From contig JAKLMB010000013.1 in assembly GCA_022813625.1 (NCBI GenBank), positions 186,001 through 250,000 on the forward strand: 64,000 nucleotides of DNA, written 5' to 3'. The position numbers and the translations under genes are program-made. This document shows positions 22,601 to 35,061 of this stretch, in pieces (positions within the stretch are counted from its first letter, which is position 1; each line of letters opens with the position of its first letter). Under the pieces are notes generated by a model that ran no database searches, was not told the DNA's origin, and saw nothing but the letters and a program-made list of their open reading frames with translations. Source of the DNA: Aaosphaeria pasadenensis. Lineage: Eukaryota > Ascomycota > Dothideomycetes > Pleosporales.

Positions 22601-24135
22601 GCGACACCCAAAGGTCAGGCACAAAGAACGACGAACGTAAAGATACATTCCCCGGGTTTGGAGCTCCCGCTGTTGGACACGATGTTCCGGGCGCCTTCCC
22701 CAGAGACACGCATTCTCCCTTGCAGCAAGTCCCCACAGGAGAGAGCAGCTTTAGCAGCCAAAGCAAGTCTAAGGATCCTTTCTCTTCAGCATCCAAGGAT
22801 TCTGATCGTGGTGGAGCGTCCAGCAAGGTCGATTTCGATTCCGCATTCGCCGGCTTCGGCGCAAATCGCCAGGGCAATGAATCTAGCTCTGCCAACGGTA
22901 ATCCTTCAACATCTAAGAAGTTCAACAAAGAATTCCCTCCCATTGAGGATCTTAGTCGCGATGATGACAGCGATAGCAACAGCGAACCGGGCTTTGCAGA
23001 CAACTTCACGTCTACTTCGCCACAACAACAGAGACCCTCTACTTCGCAGTCGCAACAACAGCGATCTGCATTCAGCGCTGACGGACCCGCCATACCACCT
23101 CCGACAACTCGTCTCGACTCCAGCACAAGCGGTCTCCCTTCGCCAGGAGCCCAGAAGTCGCCGCCCACTTATGATCAAAGTGTCCCAAGCAAGACCGGCT
23201 CGAACCAGTTCCCTCCAGAATTCGGAGGACTTCTTCCCTCCCGTACTGATCCGACTTCTCCTCCTGTGGCTTCTCAGTCGCCTGAACGCTCTTTCAGCAC
23301 TATGTCTGCCGGAAGCCAGGGCGCAGCTTTGTTTGGTGCTCCTTCGGCTAGCAAGCCCACTGCTACTTCTCCTCCTCCGACTGATACTCCATCATCCACC
23401 GTCCCATCAGACACGTATCAATCTGCAGTCTCTCAGGGGACCAGTGAGACCAACAAAGGTCCTTCTCCGCCAGCGAATGCCCCCTCGGCCGGCAGGTCTA
23501 TGTTCAATGACGACTTCGATGCTGGTTTCGACGACCTGACCGATGCAAAGGAGGCAGATGATAAGACCGATGATGATTTCATCTTGTCGTCTCAGCATCG
23601 TGAGGGATTTGATGAGTTTAACCCAGTATTTGACTCACCCGCTGCGTCAAAGTCTAATACAATGGCATCTCAGCAAACACCCACCGGAAAGGCTTTTGGC
23701 GATGATAGCTTTGGCGATTTCGAGCATCTTTCGCAGAGCTTCAGTCAGCCGAAAACCCAGCAGCCAACCGCCTCATCCTCGCAGGATTGGGACGCAATCT
23801 TCTCGGGTCTAGATACACCTCAAAACGAGAAAGGCCCACAGCAGTCTTCTGGTGATGTTGGAAAATCTGTCTTTGATTCGCTCGACGGCGAAGATTCCTC
23901 TTCCTTGTCTAAACCGGCCATGCCTCAGCTTGGTCGTGCCATTAGCAGCGGTACTGAGCATGATGACCCCATCTTGAAGAAATTGACCGGTATGGGCTAC
24001 GCTCGTAACGATGCTCTTTCCGCACTTGAGCAATACGACTACGACATCAACAAGGTAGGCTATAGGCCGACGATTCTGGCATGACCATCACTAACAAATC
24101 AACAGGCAGCTGATTATCTCACTTCCTCCAAGTAA
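19667..24135 (+). CDS. EDE1: EH-domain endocytic scaffold Ede1 (Eps15-like)
   Basis: Ede1 is an early clathrin-mediated endocytosis scaffold at the plasma membrane. Five exons (19667-19697, 19750-20025, 20074-20277, 20333-24054, 24106-24135) give 1420 residues; yeast Ede1 has 1381. Three EH domains lie at about residues 13-100 (LTPEEKRAFQYLFQQAD), 145-230 (IWNLADTEQRGALG) and 287-375 (IWDLADINSEGQLSRDEF), each with the EF-hand-type loop. A Pro/Ser/Gln-rich linker follows, then a coiled coil at about 515-700 (many Gln/Leu/Glu heptads). A long Ser/Thr/Pro-rich disordered region contains SFGDFEHL-type and DPFSS-like motifs and an NPFF. A C-terminal UBA domain (LTGMGYARNDALSALEQYD...INKAADYL) completes the Ede1 architecture. 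The first and last coding exons are 31 and 30 nt; the last intron splits the UBA domain, so read-through at 24055 would truncate it. Confidence 0.96.
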
Positions 24136-24812
24136 ACACCAAGGGACTGTGCAGACTGCTTACCATGGATATCTACTACAAGCAGGACCATGCGAAGTGG
24201 TCTATGTCCGTTCCCTTCTTACCTTTCAAGAGTTACTATAGTTTGCGATGGTTTAATATTTGTACGAATACTTCTGCTTGCAAAGCTATCGGAGAGATGC
24301 TTAGCAAAGCTTTCCATACCCACAGCGTTGGTTTACTATGTGTTTGGAGCAGAATTCAGCGCGCATACCGACACGCCATCTTGATGGGCTCGACTTAATT
24401 TTTTTGGCTTTCTGGCGGCATTCATTTGGCTCGTTCTACAACCCTACGACTTTCCATTTGCACATACTTGATTAGTCAATTTATTGCATTCGTTTCCCTT
24501 GCTCCCATCAATTGCCCATTCTCAAGTCATCATAATGAAGCAAACAAGCGCTAATCGCATCCTGGTTATCGATAGCGGCCATGTGATCCGATAGTGCCGC
24601 TCGCCGCCACTATCATGACGCAAGCTCGTGTCTCGATTCATGCTCGGAACTATTAGTCCCGCCATCTGCATCTGCAGCTGCATGAATACCTAAATCTATC
24701 GACCCCATTCAACCCACTACACTTCTACACCCTAACCCTCCACTCGCCCCAGCAGGTATCCCCATACACTTCCTGTCCATTGCCCTCCTGTTCGCGGTCA
24801 CGATCTTTCAAA
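24136..24812. promoter_or_regulatory. Intergenic between EDE1 and WW-protein gene
   Basis: A 677-bp tandem-orientation gap with the EDE1 3' UTR and the promoter of the WW gene. The 3' half (24660-24790) is rich in CACC/CTACAC, a typical CT-rich leader. No gene supported. Confidence 0.5.
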
Positions 24813-25951
24813 ATGAGTGATTTCGCTCCGCCATCCGTAAGTGCGCCCAGACGGAAGTTCGGAACAATAGTTCAGAAGCTCAACTACAGCCCAGGGCCCA
24901 CCTCCACCGAAGGTACCGGAAGGATACAAGGCAGTGTGGAATGGCAAGTAATTCAGACTTGCTGAGAGTTGGAATGTGTCTGCTAATGCGCGTGGTCAGA
25001 ACAATACAGTGAATGGTTCTACGTCAACATATATACAAAGAAGTCGCAATGGGACAAACCGACAGAACCCGTCTACCCGCCCGGCGAGGCTCCTGATGCT
25101 CCTCCCGCTGGCGCCCCACCATCATATGTCGCATCGAATACGTCTCAATCAACGCCTGCGACGGAGAAGAGCCATCTAGCCAGCAACAACCCCTACGCGA
25201 GCACAAACAACACCGGACAAAGTATGAGTGAAGACGAGCGACTCGCAAGGCAGCTACAAGAGGAGGAGCAAAACCGATCTCAAAGCCACGGCCCGCCTCT
25301 CAACAGGGGAGAGTCTGGCAACTACTACGGAAACAGCCCTCAACCTCCTCAGAGCCAGACGCCAGGAGGAAGCATGTATCCACCGCAGAACGCAACGAAT
25401 ATGTATCCGTCTCAAGATCGGGGGAAATCAAAGAGCTTCTTGGGAAAGCTACTCGGCAAGTCTAGTGGAGGATCAAGTGGACAAGGCTATCCGCCCCAGC
25501 AGCAGGGTTACGGCCAACCGCAATACGGCGGATATCCATCTCAAGGCCAGTATCAGCAGTACGGCCAGCCCGGTGGGTATGGCCAGCCAGGCTACGGAGC
25601 TCCATATGGTCAGCCGTACGGGCAACCGATGTATCAGCAGCAGCAACCAGGGCGCCGCCCGGGAGGTGGAGGAATGGGATTGGGCGGAGCCGCCTTGCTC
25701 GTAAGCTAGAATCTATAACCCATCGAACGTTTTCGTCCCGCTAACAGACTGTCAGGGAGGAGGTGCAGGTTTGCTAGGGTAAGTCACCATTCTACAGAGT
25801 CTATACGTGCGACACTAACTGGTATGACAGTGGTATGGCGATCGCGGGCGCTGCCGACGCAGGAGATAGCGGCGACACTTACATCGAGAACAACAACTAC
25901 GGAGACGATGGTGGTTTTGACGATGGCGGCGGCTTCGATGGCGATTTCTAG
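24813..25951 (+). CDS. WW-domain, Gly/Gln/Tyr-rich protein (Wwm1-like)
   Basis: Five exons (24813-24836, 24895-24943, 25000-25700, 25756-25778, 25831-25951) give 305 residues. An N-terminal WW domain spans about residues 13-45: PPPPKVPEGYKAVWNEQYSEW at the start, WFYVNIYTKKSQWDKP at the end, with both signature tryptophans and the trailing Pro. A Pro/Ser-rich linker contains MSEDERLARQLQEEEQNR, a short amphipathic helix. The C-terminal half is low complexity with repeated GYGQP, PYGQP and QYGG units, then a Gly-rich hydrophobic stretch (GGAALLGGGAGLLGGMAI) and an acidic Gly/Asp tail ending FDGDF. The layout resembles yeast Wwm1, a partner of the metacaspase Mca1; metacaspases themselves have similar YGQP-rich prodomains. 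The function is inferred from that resemblance. Intron 2 is a GC-AG intron inside the WW domain. Confidence 0.88.
24944..24999 (+). other. GC-AG intron within the WW domain
   Basis: The donor reads TG|GCAAGT and the acceptor GGTCAG|AA. Only this donor gives GTG TGG AAT G|AA CAA TAC (V-W-N-E-Q-Y). Using the GT two bases downstream of the GCAA, at 24948, brings a stop codon a few codons after the junction. GCAAGT is the known strong form of the minor GC donor class. Confidence 0.85.
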
Positions 25952-28785
25952 TCTTTTCGATCTGGTTGTCGGGGGTTTGATATCGTGGTTAGATTCCATT
26001 TGCTTCATTGCGACGTTTTCAAGTACATAGTCATCTAATCTTCGAGTAATCATTTATTCGAGCGTATTTACTGCTATCTGAAAAAGTTTACTGGAGTTTA
26101 TTTGCTTGGGTTCTTCATAAATGACCTGATTTCCTACCTCTTCTGCCTCATTTGTTCCTTCCTTAATGCAGGATATCCAGCAGTCATTTTGGAAGATATA
26201 GGGGAATGCATATTCCGATCTTAGAAATTGCCTAGCTAGAACATGACTGTTTCTTCTGGATTGGCATATTTGCTCATTCCCTACCTCATCCACTTGAAAC
26301 CAAGTAAATCGATAATTACTCACAGCTATCTTCAGCCACACTATAAGCATTGTTTGGACGTCTGAAAGAAACATCTCCACTCACAGATCAAACAATACAA
26401 TAGAGACCCAGGCCTTCTATTTTCACTTCCGAGTTTCGAAGCAGCCATGACATACATAGCGTCCATGATGTCTAGGCGCCGCAGTATCTACAGCGTTGGT
26501 ATTGGTGATGACTTTATGGATGAGTACCCACTGCTCAGCCAGTGGCCAAGTATGATATCTGTTAGAATAGTATCATTACTAAACAAACTATTTACTGTAA
26601 GCAATCACAATGATTATTTGCTTTTTCCCTCGCGAGTCTTTTCAGACGCCTTGGAAGAAGTCGCCCTTTGATTTCATTCTCCATGATCAGGTCAACAAAT
26701 TTTTGTGGATAAATGATACTAAAGCTAGTAATAATAGCTACTGCTTCAATCATCGATATGCAATCAAACCCACCACAGGCACACGATAGCAGCAACAGCA
26801 ACGGAGAACCGCCATACTATCCTATCATGATGACTAGAATGAATATAAGTCTCGTCAACCGTACAGTGATCAGTTCAACTAGCTCTCGAATCGCTTGAGA
26901 CTCACTATACCCCACCACCCCTGAGCCCATCGTGTCCATGGGGTACACGAACGGTCCTTCCATCCGTATAAACCTCCGATGCAATATCATCGGTATGATC
27001 AATTTCGAAATCGAACATGGAAGCACTGGGCATGGATTCTCCACCTCGCATCAAGGAAGTTATAAGAATATCTGATGTGACCTACGTTGACTTCTCGTGA
27101 CTATCTCCCTTTTCCTTCTTTCGATTCGGCCCAAGGTATTATCTTGGTCCGATCTTGCACGTACACAGGTACTATTGATGAAACCAACAAAGTCTCCGTC
27201 CAAAAAGTGAAGAAAGCCCCCATAACCCGGCGTCAGATCAGGCATCTTGGAGTCGAGCTGCCAAAAAAAATTGAATCAGTACGTATGTGTGTGCAAGTGT
27301 ATAATCTATTAGGAACTTATATGATAATGTCCATAGATATTAGAACAAATTTTTTTATGTACTTGTATGTAAACACAGGAATATATTTAAACTCGAAAAC
27401 AAAACTGTACGTTTACTAAAATATTAACAGTATTACAATAAATAGATAAATATAAGCTTATACAGTTGAACTATAATTCTATCCTATAGGAAAAGGGCTT
27501 CTATATTGTCAAGTTAATGATTTTGCATTAATTGTTATGGTCTTCTCTTTCTATAAAACCATAGCTTGTCCCTCTCTGCATTATTTCTATATACTTGTTT
27601 TTGAGAGGAATGGATAGAAATTGTTCTACTCCTATGCTACATTCCTTTGGGTTTAACCTAATTTTTATTCTCTTCATTTTCTTTTTTTCTTCTTCCTTGA
27701 GAATTAAGAGTTTATAACCAGTACAACAATTACTACCTTTTAATTTACTCTGCTCATCCCTTCTTCTAGAAGTTGATCACATGGGAAAGAAAGGGATGTA
27801 TACGAGGAAAAAGCAATGGAAGAACGTCAAAATGTCCAACGATCAACGTCCAACACCTCAGGCCGGCACCCAACAATGACACTAACACTTAACACTGACA
27901 CCGACATACAACATCCAACGTTCATGTTCGTCCTCATGTAAACGAAAGAGATATACAAAGAAGGGGTGGGTACACGAGGGAGACGTTGGGATGAGTTCAC
28001 AATATCCATCACACGCACATACATGAAGAAATTTTGGGACGAACATGTGTACATGAGCGTTATTCACACGGGTTAGTCAAGTCATGGAGATCATGTTCGA
28101 CGTCTCAAGAGGAAATTCATATCATGTCATATCATGTTATTTTTCATCTGAATTCATTTCTACACACAACCCACTCCCCACCTATCCTGTCCCATCCCAT
28201 CCCATTCCAGTCATCCAAAGCGAAAGGCGGGGGGTCCTTTCACCCAAAAAAGAACCCACAGACCCAATCCTCCGGTATCCTCTCCTTGTGAGCTTTGCGT
28301 AACCCGACCGGCTGGCGGGGATGCCACTTCCCCATCAGCTTGAAACGCCAGGAATGCGGACATGAATCCCCCACTCTACCATTCGTTCCCTTCGCATTTC
28401 CTCCCCATTCCCCCCACAAAAGAAAGTCCGAAAACAGTTCGTTTGATTTCTGAAACTTGCCTCACTTTAGTCTCTAGGGTGGGGGTTTTGGGAAAAGAGG
28501 GTGGTTGAAGGGAATAGATGACAGATGATGGGGATGGTTTCGGAAGGAATTTTCTTCTTTCATCCCTTGGAGTGAGTGAGTGGGTTGGATTGCGTGGACG
28601 GTTTTGTTGTCTGCCCCACGTTTATTGACGTCACTTTGTGGGTTTATCCCTTGTTTTGTTGTCTAACTAAACACATCGTCTTCATCCTGTGAGGTCAAAC
28701 GGAGGAGGGAGGGGGAGGGGGGATACATAGATACACATAGTATGTTTAAGGGAGGATGTGGGCACATGAGTAAGTGATTGATTGT
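25952..28785. other. Gene-poor region between WW gene and UTR4, with an AT-rich block
   Basis: A 2.8-kb convergent region. I could not build a gene in it. The part at about 27250-27780 is strongly AT-rich with many TATA/TTTA runs, unlike its flanks. The part at 28150-28280 has CCCATCCCATCCCATTCC-type short repeats. The small frame at 27087-27419 shows a basic stretch but no recognisable domain. Confidence 0.5.
27250..27780. repeat. AT-rich block, possible decayed or RIP-mutated repeat
   Basis: The base composition drops sharply from mixed sequence to mostly A and T (long runs such as AAATTTTTTTATG and AAAATATTAAC), with stops in all frames. Ascomycete genomes commonly contain such blocks where repeat-induced point mutation has degraded a transposon, but I see no terminal repeat or protein remnant, so the origin is inference. 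Confidence 0.35.
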
Positions 28786-31700
28786 TTACAAGCGCGGGAG
28801 GTCGGTCAGGGACTCAATGACCGCAAATTGGGACTTGGATTCGGGGCTGAGGGGTGCATTGCCGGGGCGATCGACGACGATTGTGTGGACGCCTGCTTCG
28901 GTCGCGGCTACGGCTTCTGTTTATCATTCTTTGTTAGCTATGGGTTTGGTTATATTTGAGAGGACGGTTGATGGGTGGTGCGTTTTGAGGGTCCGGGAGT
29001 TGCGTAGATTGGTTGCTGGGGACAAATCGTCGATGGGTGCTGTCACCGCTGTGAGGGTTTGGTGAACCGCATGCGACATTTCGCGTATATGAGAAGGCTT
29101 GTTCAGTCCCCTGGTTTGTTTGCTTTCTTGCATGCGCAGGGCACAGCTCGATCAAAGGGGCATCCCGTCGGTGACAAATGATCGTCGTGCTAAGATGAGC
29201 TCCAAAGTGAAGTTTATGCCTCTTAATCTTCCGCGCTGCGCAATGACGACGGTGAGAAGGACCACGAAACGCCCTCTCTGCACAGGCCGCGAACGATTGA
29301 GGGGGTTTCCAACCAATGTTTGACGAGGCCCATATTGATGGATGACACAACTAAGCGAAGTCGCAATCTATCGGAGTCGTTTCATGTAGATATAGTGCGG
29401 CACCATAGTAAGAGCGAACCGCGACCACGGTTCAGGCGATATGTAACCGCAGCGCAGGAGCAGCGATATACGCATGAATTGAGGAATGGAAAGGAGAATA
29501 AATCGACTTACCCTTTACGTTGTCTGTTAAGAAAGTCACCTGTGCCGTGGGTTTGCCTATCTCTTTGCAGATCTTCTCATACGAAGTTGCTTCTAGTTTG
29601 GAGCCAGCGCTAACGGTATCGAAGTGTGCAGAGAAGAGCGGCTTGAGATCCCGAGTGCTGCCGGAGCCATCTTGGACGTATGAGAAGAACTGAAGCTGGG
29701 CTTGGACGCTGCCAGAGGAGAAGATGACTAGAGTCGTGCCGGCATTCTTCCATGCCTCTAAGGTGGGAATCACATCGTCGAATAGTGGTGTTTTAAGATC
29801 ACCATCGCTATAGCCAATCTTCCATAATTTACCTGAGCATTGATTAGTTGGACGACGACAACCAAGGAGACCATGCAAACGAGAACGTCAATAATTGGAG
29901 AGACGTGAGGCAGTGTTGAAACAATGGACGACGCGTAAACGCAAATAACATGTAATTAGTATATTCTGTATAATCAACCATTCAGCCCAGCAGATGAGGA
30001 CGGCGAGGGGATTGGTGCTGACGAGAGACAGCTCATCATCGCCCCTGCCCCACGTCCACCACCACCCATTGGAATAGTGGAGGCGAATATCACGAGGGGT
30101 ACGCTCCTCTACTCCTCTGGCGGTAAATGAACGGACCGAATGGCTACGAAGCGGATCGACGCTAATTGATAACTGATATCGCAGGCTTGACGTGGTGAAG
30201 ATCCCGGGGACCATGCTGGAGAAAGAGTGGACCAAGACCCAGAATTCCACGATAAGAGCGAGGATAACGTTGACAAGCTGATAAAGAAACGACAGGACGA
30301 CGAGAAGGGAATGATTGCAATGAGACCCACCTTGTAGCTGCTTCAGGTACACTGCTTTGATGTCGTTACGTGTCAAATCCTCGACGTGCGCAATGAGTGT
30401 CTCGGCATCTGTCCTGGACTCCTCAGGGAACCCCACGATGAGGTCCTGGAAGCTCGGATCAGACCAAGAGTCGCGTGCGAGCGTTCTGAGACGATCGAGT
30501 GCGTACGGGTACTGCGCCTACTGTGAGCAAGGAGTCGAGTTGGACTTGGGTTGAATGCGAATGCGGCTTGCTACTGCACTCCTGTGTGTAGTAATCGGGT
30601 GGCGCGTGACGGGGTTACTGGGGAGATTGTGATAAGGCAAGACACGGTTTGGGAGAGGAGCAAGCGGGAAGGGGGCGAAAAGGGAAATGAGTGGACTGAG
30701 TGATGGACAGTCTTGCAGCAGTGAAGCCAAACAGGAAGGGGAAATGCGGCCCGCAGGGAGAAGGTTCGTGTGGGAAGATGTTGTGTGATCTGAGGTTTGT
30801 AGGAGATGGTGATGGTGTTGGTTGGTGGTTGGTGGTCTGGGAGGTCACACGCCTTCCGATTGCGGGGAAATAGCCAACCTATGGAGGCGAAAAGCAGACG
30901 GACGAGAAACTAAGAGAGACTAGACGCAGGGGGTGGAGGAGACAGGAGGCAGGAAAAGAGACAGGGAGAGACATAGAGAGACATAACGGGCTCACCAGAA
31001 CATCTTTGACAAAGGAGATGCTTGAGATGGTACCCTCTAGAAGCAGAAAAGACAATGGTTAGTGGCAGGCTTTTTGCGTAACGGTAACACGGAGAAAATA
31101 GAATTCGAGGTTGAGATTGGATGACAATGTCGCAGTGGCGCATGCGGAATCCGGGGTAAGAACGCGCGCGCGCTCTGGCTGAGACACACAAAACTACTGT
31201 ACGTAGTACGGAGTGGGTTTGCGACGATACCGGACCGGAAAGACAGTAGAGTAGAGTAGAACAGAACAGACAGAGGGCGAATCGTGGGGAAAACCAGAAG
31301 CACACTTTGGGTCGAAGAGAATCGGTGATGTCTAGGTAGCTGATAGCTCCGGTGATAAGTCGTAGTGGTAGGACGGCGTCGGCGTGGCACAACCCCAACA
31401 CTTCCCCAGTGTCTCGTCTCTCTCTATTTTGTTGGAAGCTTCCAAGTCACGGTCTGACGATCTCGAGGTCTGGAACCGCCCCAAGAAGCATCTCGCATGC
31501 GCTTTCCCTTCAATGATATCCCGAAGCCAAAGGCGAAACTGCTGTCTCCCAAGTCCTACTGTGTAAGGCAAGGGACTCGTATCCAGGGCCCGGATAGCTA
31601 CCGGTTTTGACTACCCATTCGCATGTCTTTACCCAGTATGCGCGCGCGCTCCCGTCGATGGTCCATGGTCGTGGGAGCAGAACAGGTTGATGCGGAACGG

Positions 31701-31790
31701 GAAGACAAGCGCAAAGCATTACTTACCAATGTCGAGGACGACCGTCTCAGTGCGCTCCCATCGTTCGCGATCGAGGGATGCGACAGACAT
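28786..31790 (-). CDS. UTR4: Enolase-phosphatase E1 (acireductone synthase), methionine salvage
   Basis: A HAD-family bifunctional enolase-phosphatase that converts 2,3-diketo-5-methylthiopentyl-1-phosphate to acireductone in the methionine salvage pathway. Five exons (31727-31790, 30996-31036, 30331-30511, 29512-29832, 28786-28916) join in phase to 245 residues, the usual length. It starts MSVASLDRERWERTETVVLD. The nucleophile motif LDIEGT is split across exons 1 and 2, followed by SSISFVKDVLYPYALDRL. HAD motif II is VIFSSGSVQAQ, and motif III is VTFLTDNVKEAV. The C-terminus reads TIVVDRPGNAPLSPESKSQF, a hallmark of this family. All four introns are long (690, 484, 498 and 595 bp), roughly tenfold more than other introns here. 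They have normal ends: GTAAGT...TCTAG, GTGAGC...CGCAG, GTGGGT...CTCAG, GTAAGT...AACAG. No second gene is evident inside them. An unspliced reading would see only disconnected fragments. Confidence 0.93.
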
Positions 31791-34762
31791 GGTAAACTGT
31801 TGAGTGTATTAAAGATACAGCAGTATCTTCCTGCTATAGGCGGTGAGGGGCGGTGAAGCGAAAAATTCTTCTTCACAGTTATTGAGGGTTGTGCCTGGGA
31901 CAGACGCTGGTTGGTGCGAAACGGGATGGATGAGGACGATGGAATAAAGCCACAGGAAAAATAATATCAAGGCGAGGCGGTCAGCAATCGCGATTGGGGG
32001 TTGTTGGTTGTAGTGGTGGTGGTGGTAGGGGATGTGTGAATTCTTTCAAGTTTGTTAATTTTTTTCTGGATGGGATTCCGATCTAATTGGAGAAGCCCAA
32101 CTAATCGACCTGGTCTGGTAAAGTCGATGTCACTGTGTATGTAGATGGACTAGCATCCACCTCCCAGTTTGTATTTACCAGTCTACCAGACCAAACTATC
32201 AAGAAGCACGATTCGTGAAGTGCAGAAATCGATCTGTCATTTACTAAACTACTCAGGTAGTTTACTCAGGTACGATGCGAGACATTTTGCTTTTGGTTTG
32301 GTCTGCAAAGTAGTTATCCTGTTCCTGCTTCCCATGATTCAAACCCGCAACTACCGCGCAAAGTTTCTCTTCACGTCGGGAACGACGACGGATGAGCAAA
32401 GCAGAACACACCGCCATCCGCTGCCTGCGAGCTGCGAGCTGCGAACTGCCTGTTGCATTGATGAAGCCATACCCTTTCCCCTCGTCCCGTGTCTGTGGTT
32501 TGGAACTTCCGCGGCGAACGGCTGAAAATTCTCGTCGCCTCGAACCGACCACGATGCGATGCGACGACCGTGGAGTGATTGCCGCGAAACTCTCTTTCAC
32601 CTGTTGTAACAGGTTCTGCCATGCGGCCAGTGTGCCAGTCACGTCTTGTAAAGCCTCACACCTGTCTTCGGGGTTCGAAGAGCTGTACTACCTGAAAGAG
32701 CCTAGATCTACGGAGTATCAAACTCCCTTCGGTGCTAGCGGACCGACGCAAAAACCATACAGTGTAGTAATCGCATACGTTAATGTTTGAGAACTTGGAA
32801 GGGAGATGCTGGTCAGATCTGCTGTGTTGTCTGTCTATCCACCGCAAAAATGTCGTCGATTGTTATTGTTTAGATGTTGACAGTAAACAACGACGACGGA
32901 GTCAGAGGTTCCAAAAAAAAAGGATTCGGCCAGGTTTCTTACTCCTGGCCCCCTTCAGGCTGCATGAGAGATGGGTATTGGTATCCATATCCGCAGACAT
33001 TTGGCCCACTCTCTCGTCGGCAAGCCCACACGCCCACCCTTCCCGCTGTCCCATCGAATGTGTACCCATCCATCGCCATGCTCGACGATGGGACGCGATG
33101 CCGAAGTCCCCATTAAGCTTTTCCCATTCCCATCGCTCTCTACCTACACAGTATGTTGCGTTGTTTGCTGTATCCACCCCCTTACACCGCCCGCCGAAGC
33201 CCAGGCACAGGTGAGTGGACGGTTGGAATTGAGTTGCAGGAGTAGCGCAGGAGAAGTACATGAAGGTACAGGAAGATACAGGAGAGTTGCATGCTCAACC
33301 TGCAGTAGTCACGGCAGCCCCCCCATATCCAATGCCTGTCGAGCACGCTATCGTGGAGCCACGCCCCCCGTCTCGACCATGCCTCTCGAGTTAGTCGTGT
33401 GTCCCAGTCCTGCCAATGATGGGATGGCTGCACGCTATTTCCTACGATTTGCTGCAGCTCAGCCTGCAGGAATTCATGGCTGGGGAGGACGGAGGGAGGG
33501 TGGAGGTGGGTAACTACGGGGATAGTGGACGGTGGATGCTTGGGGAATAACAAACAAAAAAAGATAGGAGACTTTTTTAATCTATTTGCGCTTCTCTCTA
33601 CTCTCCTGTACGTTGGCTCTCCAACCAGTTGGGAGGAGGAGTCCGCAAAGGAAAAGGTACATACGCATGTACTACTCGTTGTCGTACAGGACGGACGGTT
33701 ATCGTGGTCCTATTGGAAGCAAATCAAACCCTCCCCAACGGAGTCTCGGCACGCGCTACGGAGAGAGTGTAGCCAGCCCTTTGATTCTTGCGACTTTTCC
33801 GAAGACGGACCCAGCGAAGACATGATGCGGTAGGGACAGACTCGTCATAGTCTACCTAGCTACCTACCGTAATCGTGCTACGAGGTTATGTAGAAGATAG
33901 GGGAAATGCCAATTGTCAATTAGGTAGGTACATACTACAGGTAACAGTGCATACCATACCAACGGAGAATCGGAGCATACTCGCAGTTTGTCTACCTAAG
34001 CAGTACGCAATACGCAGCCGTCGTAGCCATCAAGGTGCGAATACGGAGTAGGCATCGCAATCGCACCTTGCTGGGCCTTTGCACTACGCAACGGAGATGT
34101 GAGGTTGACGCGTCTGGACCTACTGTCGGAGGAATGGTGTACCAACTATCCTATCGGACTGGGCACTATCGCATTCACTGCCACCCATCCATATCTATGC
34201 GTTGAGCTGAACCGTCATCCATTTCCGCCACCAGTCGACGCCGTCGATGGAAATAATAGTAATAATTATTATTATTATGGCGTTGCTAAGTTAAGCATCG
34301 AAATAATGGACGGACGAACGGTTTAGGGAAGTCACGGGCATTGCTACGAGCATTATTTATCGAATTTGCCACCATTCTCCTCCGCTCGGGTCGGCCGTTC
34401 GCATTGGCGGGCGGCTGGGGGCAGGTAGGGCAGGTCAGGTTTCGCAAACAAACAGAGATGAGGCATGAGCATTAGCATTGTGGTCGATGGGATTGATCTT
34501 CATGAATTCCCCAGAGATTGTCACAACGTCTGCGGCTGCTACCCGCTGGCCGTGCCTCAAGAGCTCAAAGCTCACACGTTCGCGGACGGAACTCGAGGGG
34601 GCAGTGGTCACTGGTGTAGGACAAGAACATGGATGCGATTCCAAGCGGCTAGGTGGTTGAAAGAGACCTGAAACGTGTCATGGCTCGAAAGGGATGATCT
34701 TTGTGTGGTACAGTAACAGCTCTAGGAAGCCACCGTTCATGATTGTACGGAGTGGTCTGCGT

Positions 34763-35061
34763 GAATTCATAATGGTGGAGCCTTGAAACCTACCTGTCGA
34801 TAATGATTGAATGATATTGATGGAGAACGAAAGGTCGGTCTGCGGTGTACAAGTTGACCAACTATGGGGAGATTTGGAGGGCGAATATCGCGATATGACG
34901 GCAGATGAGGATGGACAAGAGCAGGCAGGGTATGAGGTAGAGTGCAGTGCTCAGTGAACAAGTGCTCGTACGACAGGGAACCCCTTCTGGCGTGGTGGTA
35001 ATTATGGTAATGGTTGACTACCTTAGTGGTGGTTGTGGTGGCAGAGTTGGTTGGAGAGAGT
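34763..35061. repeat. Possible diverged direct repeat, copy A
   Basis: Six short segments appear here in the same order as in 36025-36170: GAATTCAT, AATGGTGGAG, TCGATA, TTGAATGATATT, GAACAAGTGCTCGTA and GTTGGTTGGAGAGAGT. Copy A is longer because of spacing. Duplicated non-coding DNA is an inference from this shared order. Confidence 0.5.

Noticed and set aside
22284..23539. Long frames on both strands within EDE1 (294 and 369 codons)
   Set aside because: They overlap the Ser/Pro-rich part of EDE1 in other frames and show no domain.
27087..27419. 110-codon plus frame beside the AT-rich block
   Set aside because: Basic segment (TRRQIRHLGVELPKK) suggested a transposon DNA-binding fragment, but I could not find a catalytic domain or terminal repeats.
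29320..29613. Plus frame inside a UTR4 intron/exon
   Set aside because: Antisense to the UTR4 exon 4 region; considered as a nested gene but has no motif.
32392..32790. 132-codon plus frame in the gene-free region
   Set aside because: Cys/Ser-rich, no motif, no neighbouring exon, and the opposite strand is equally open. Probably non-coding.
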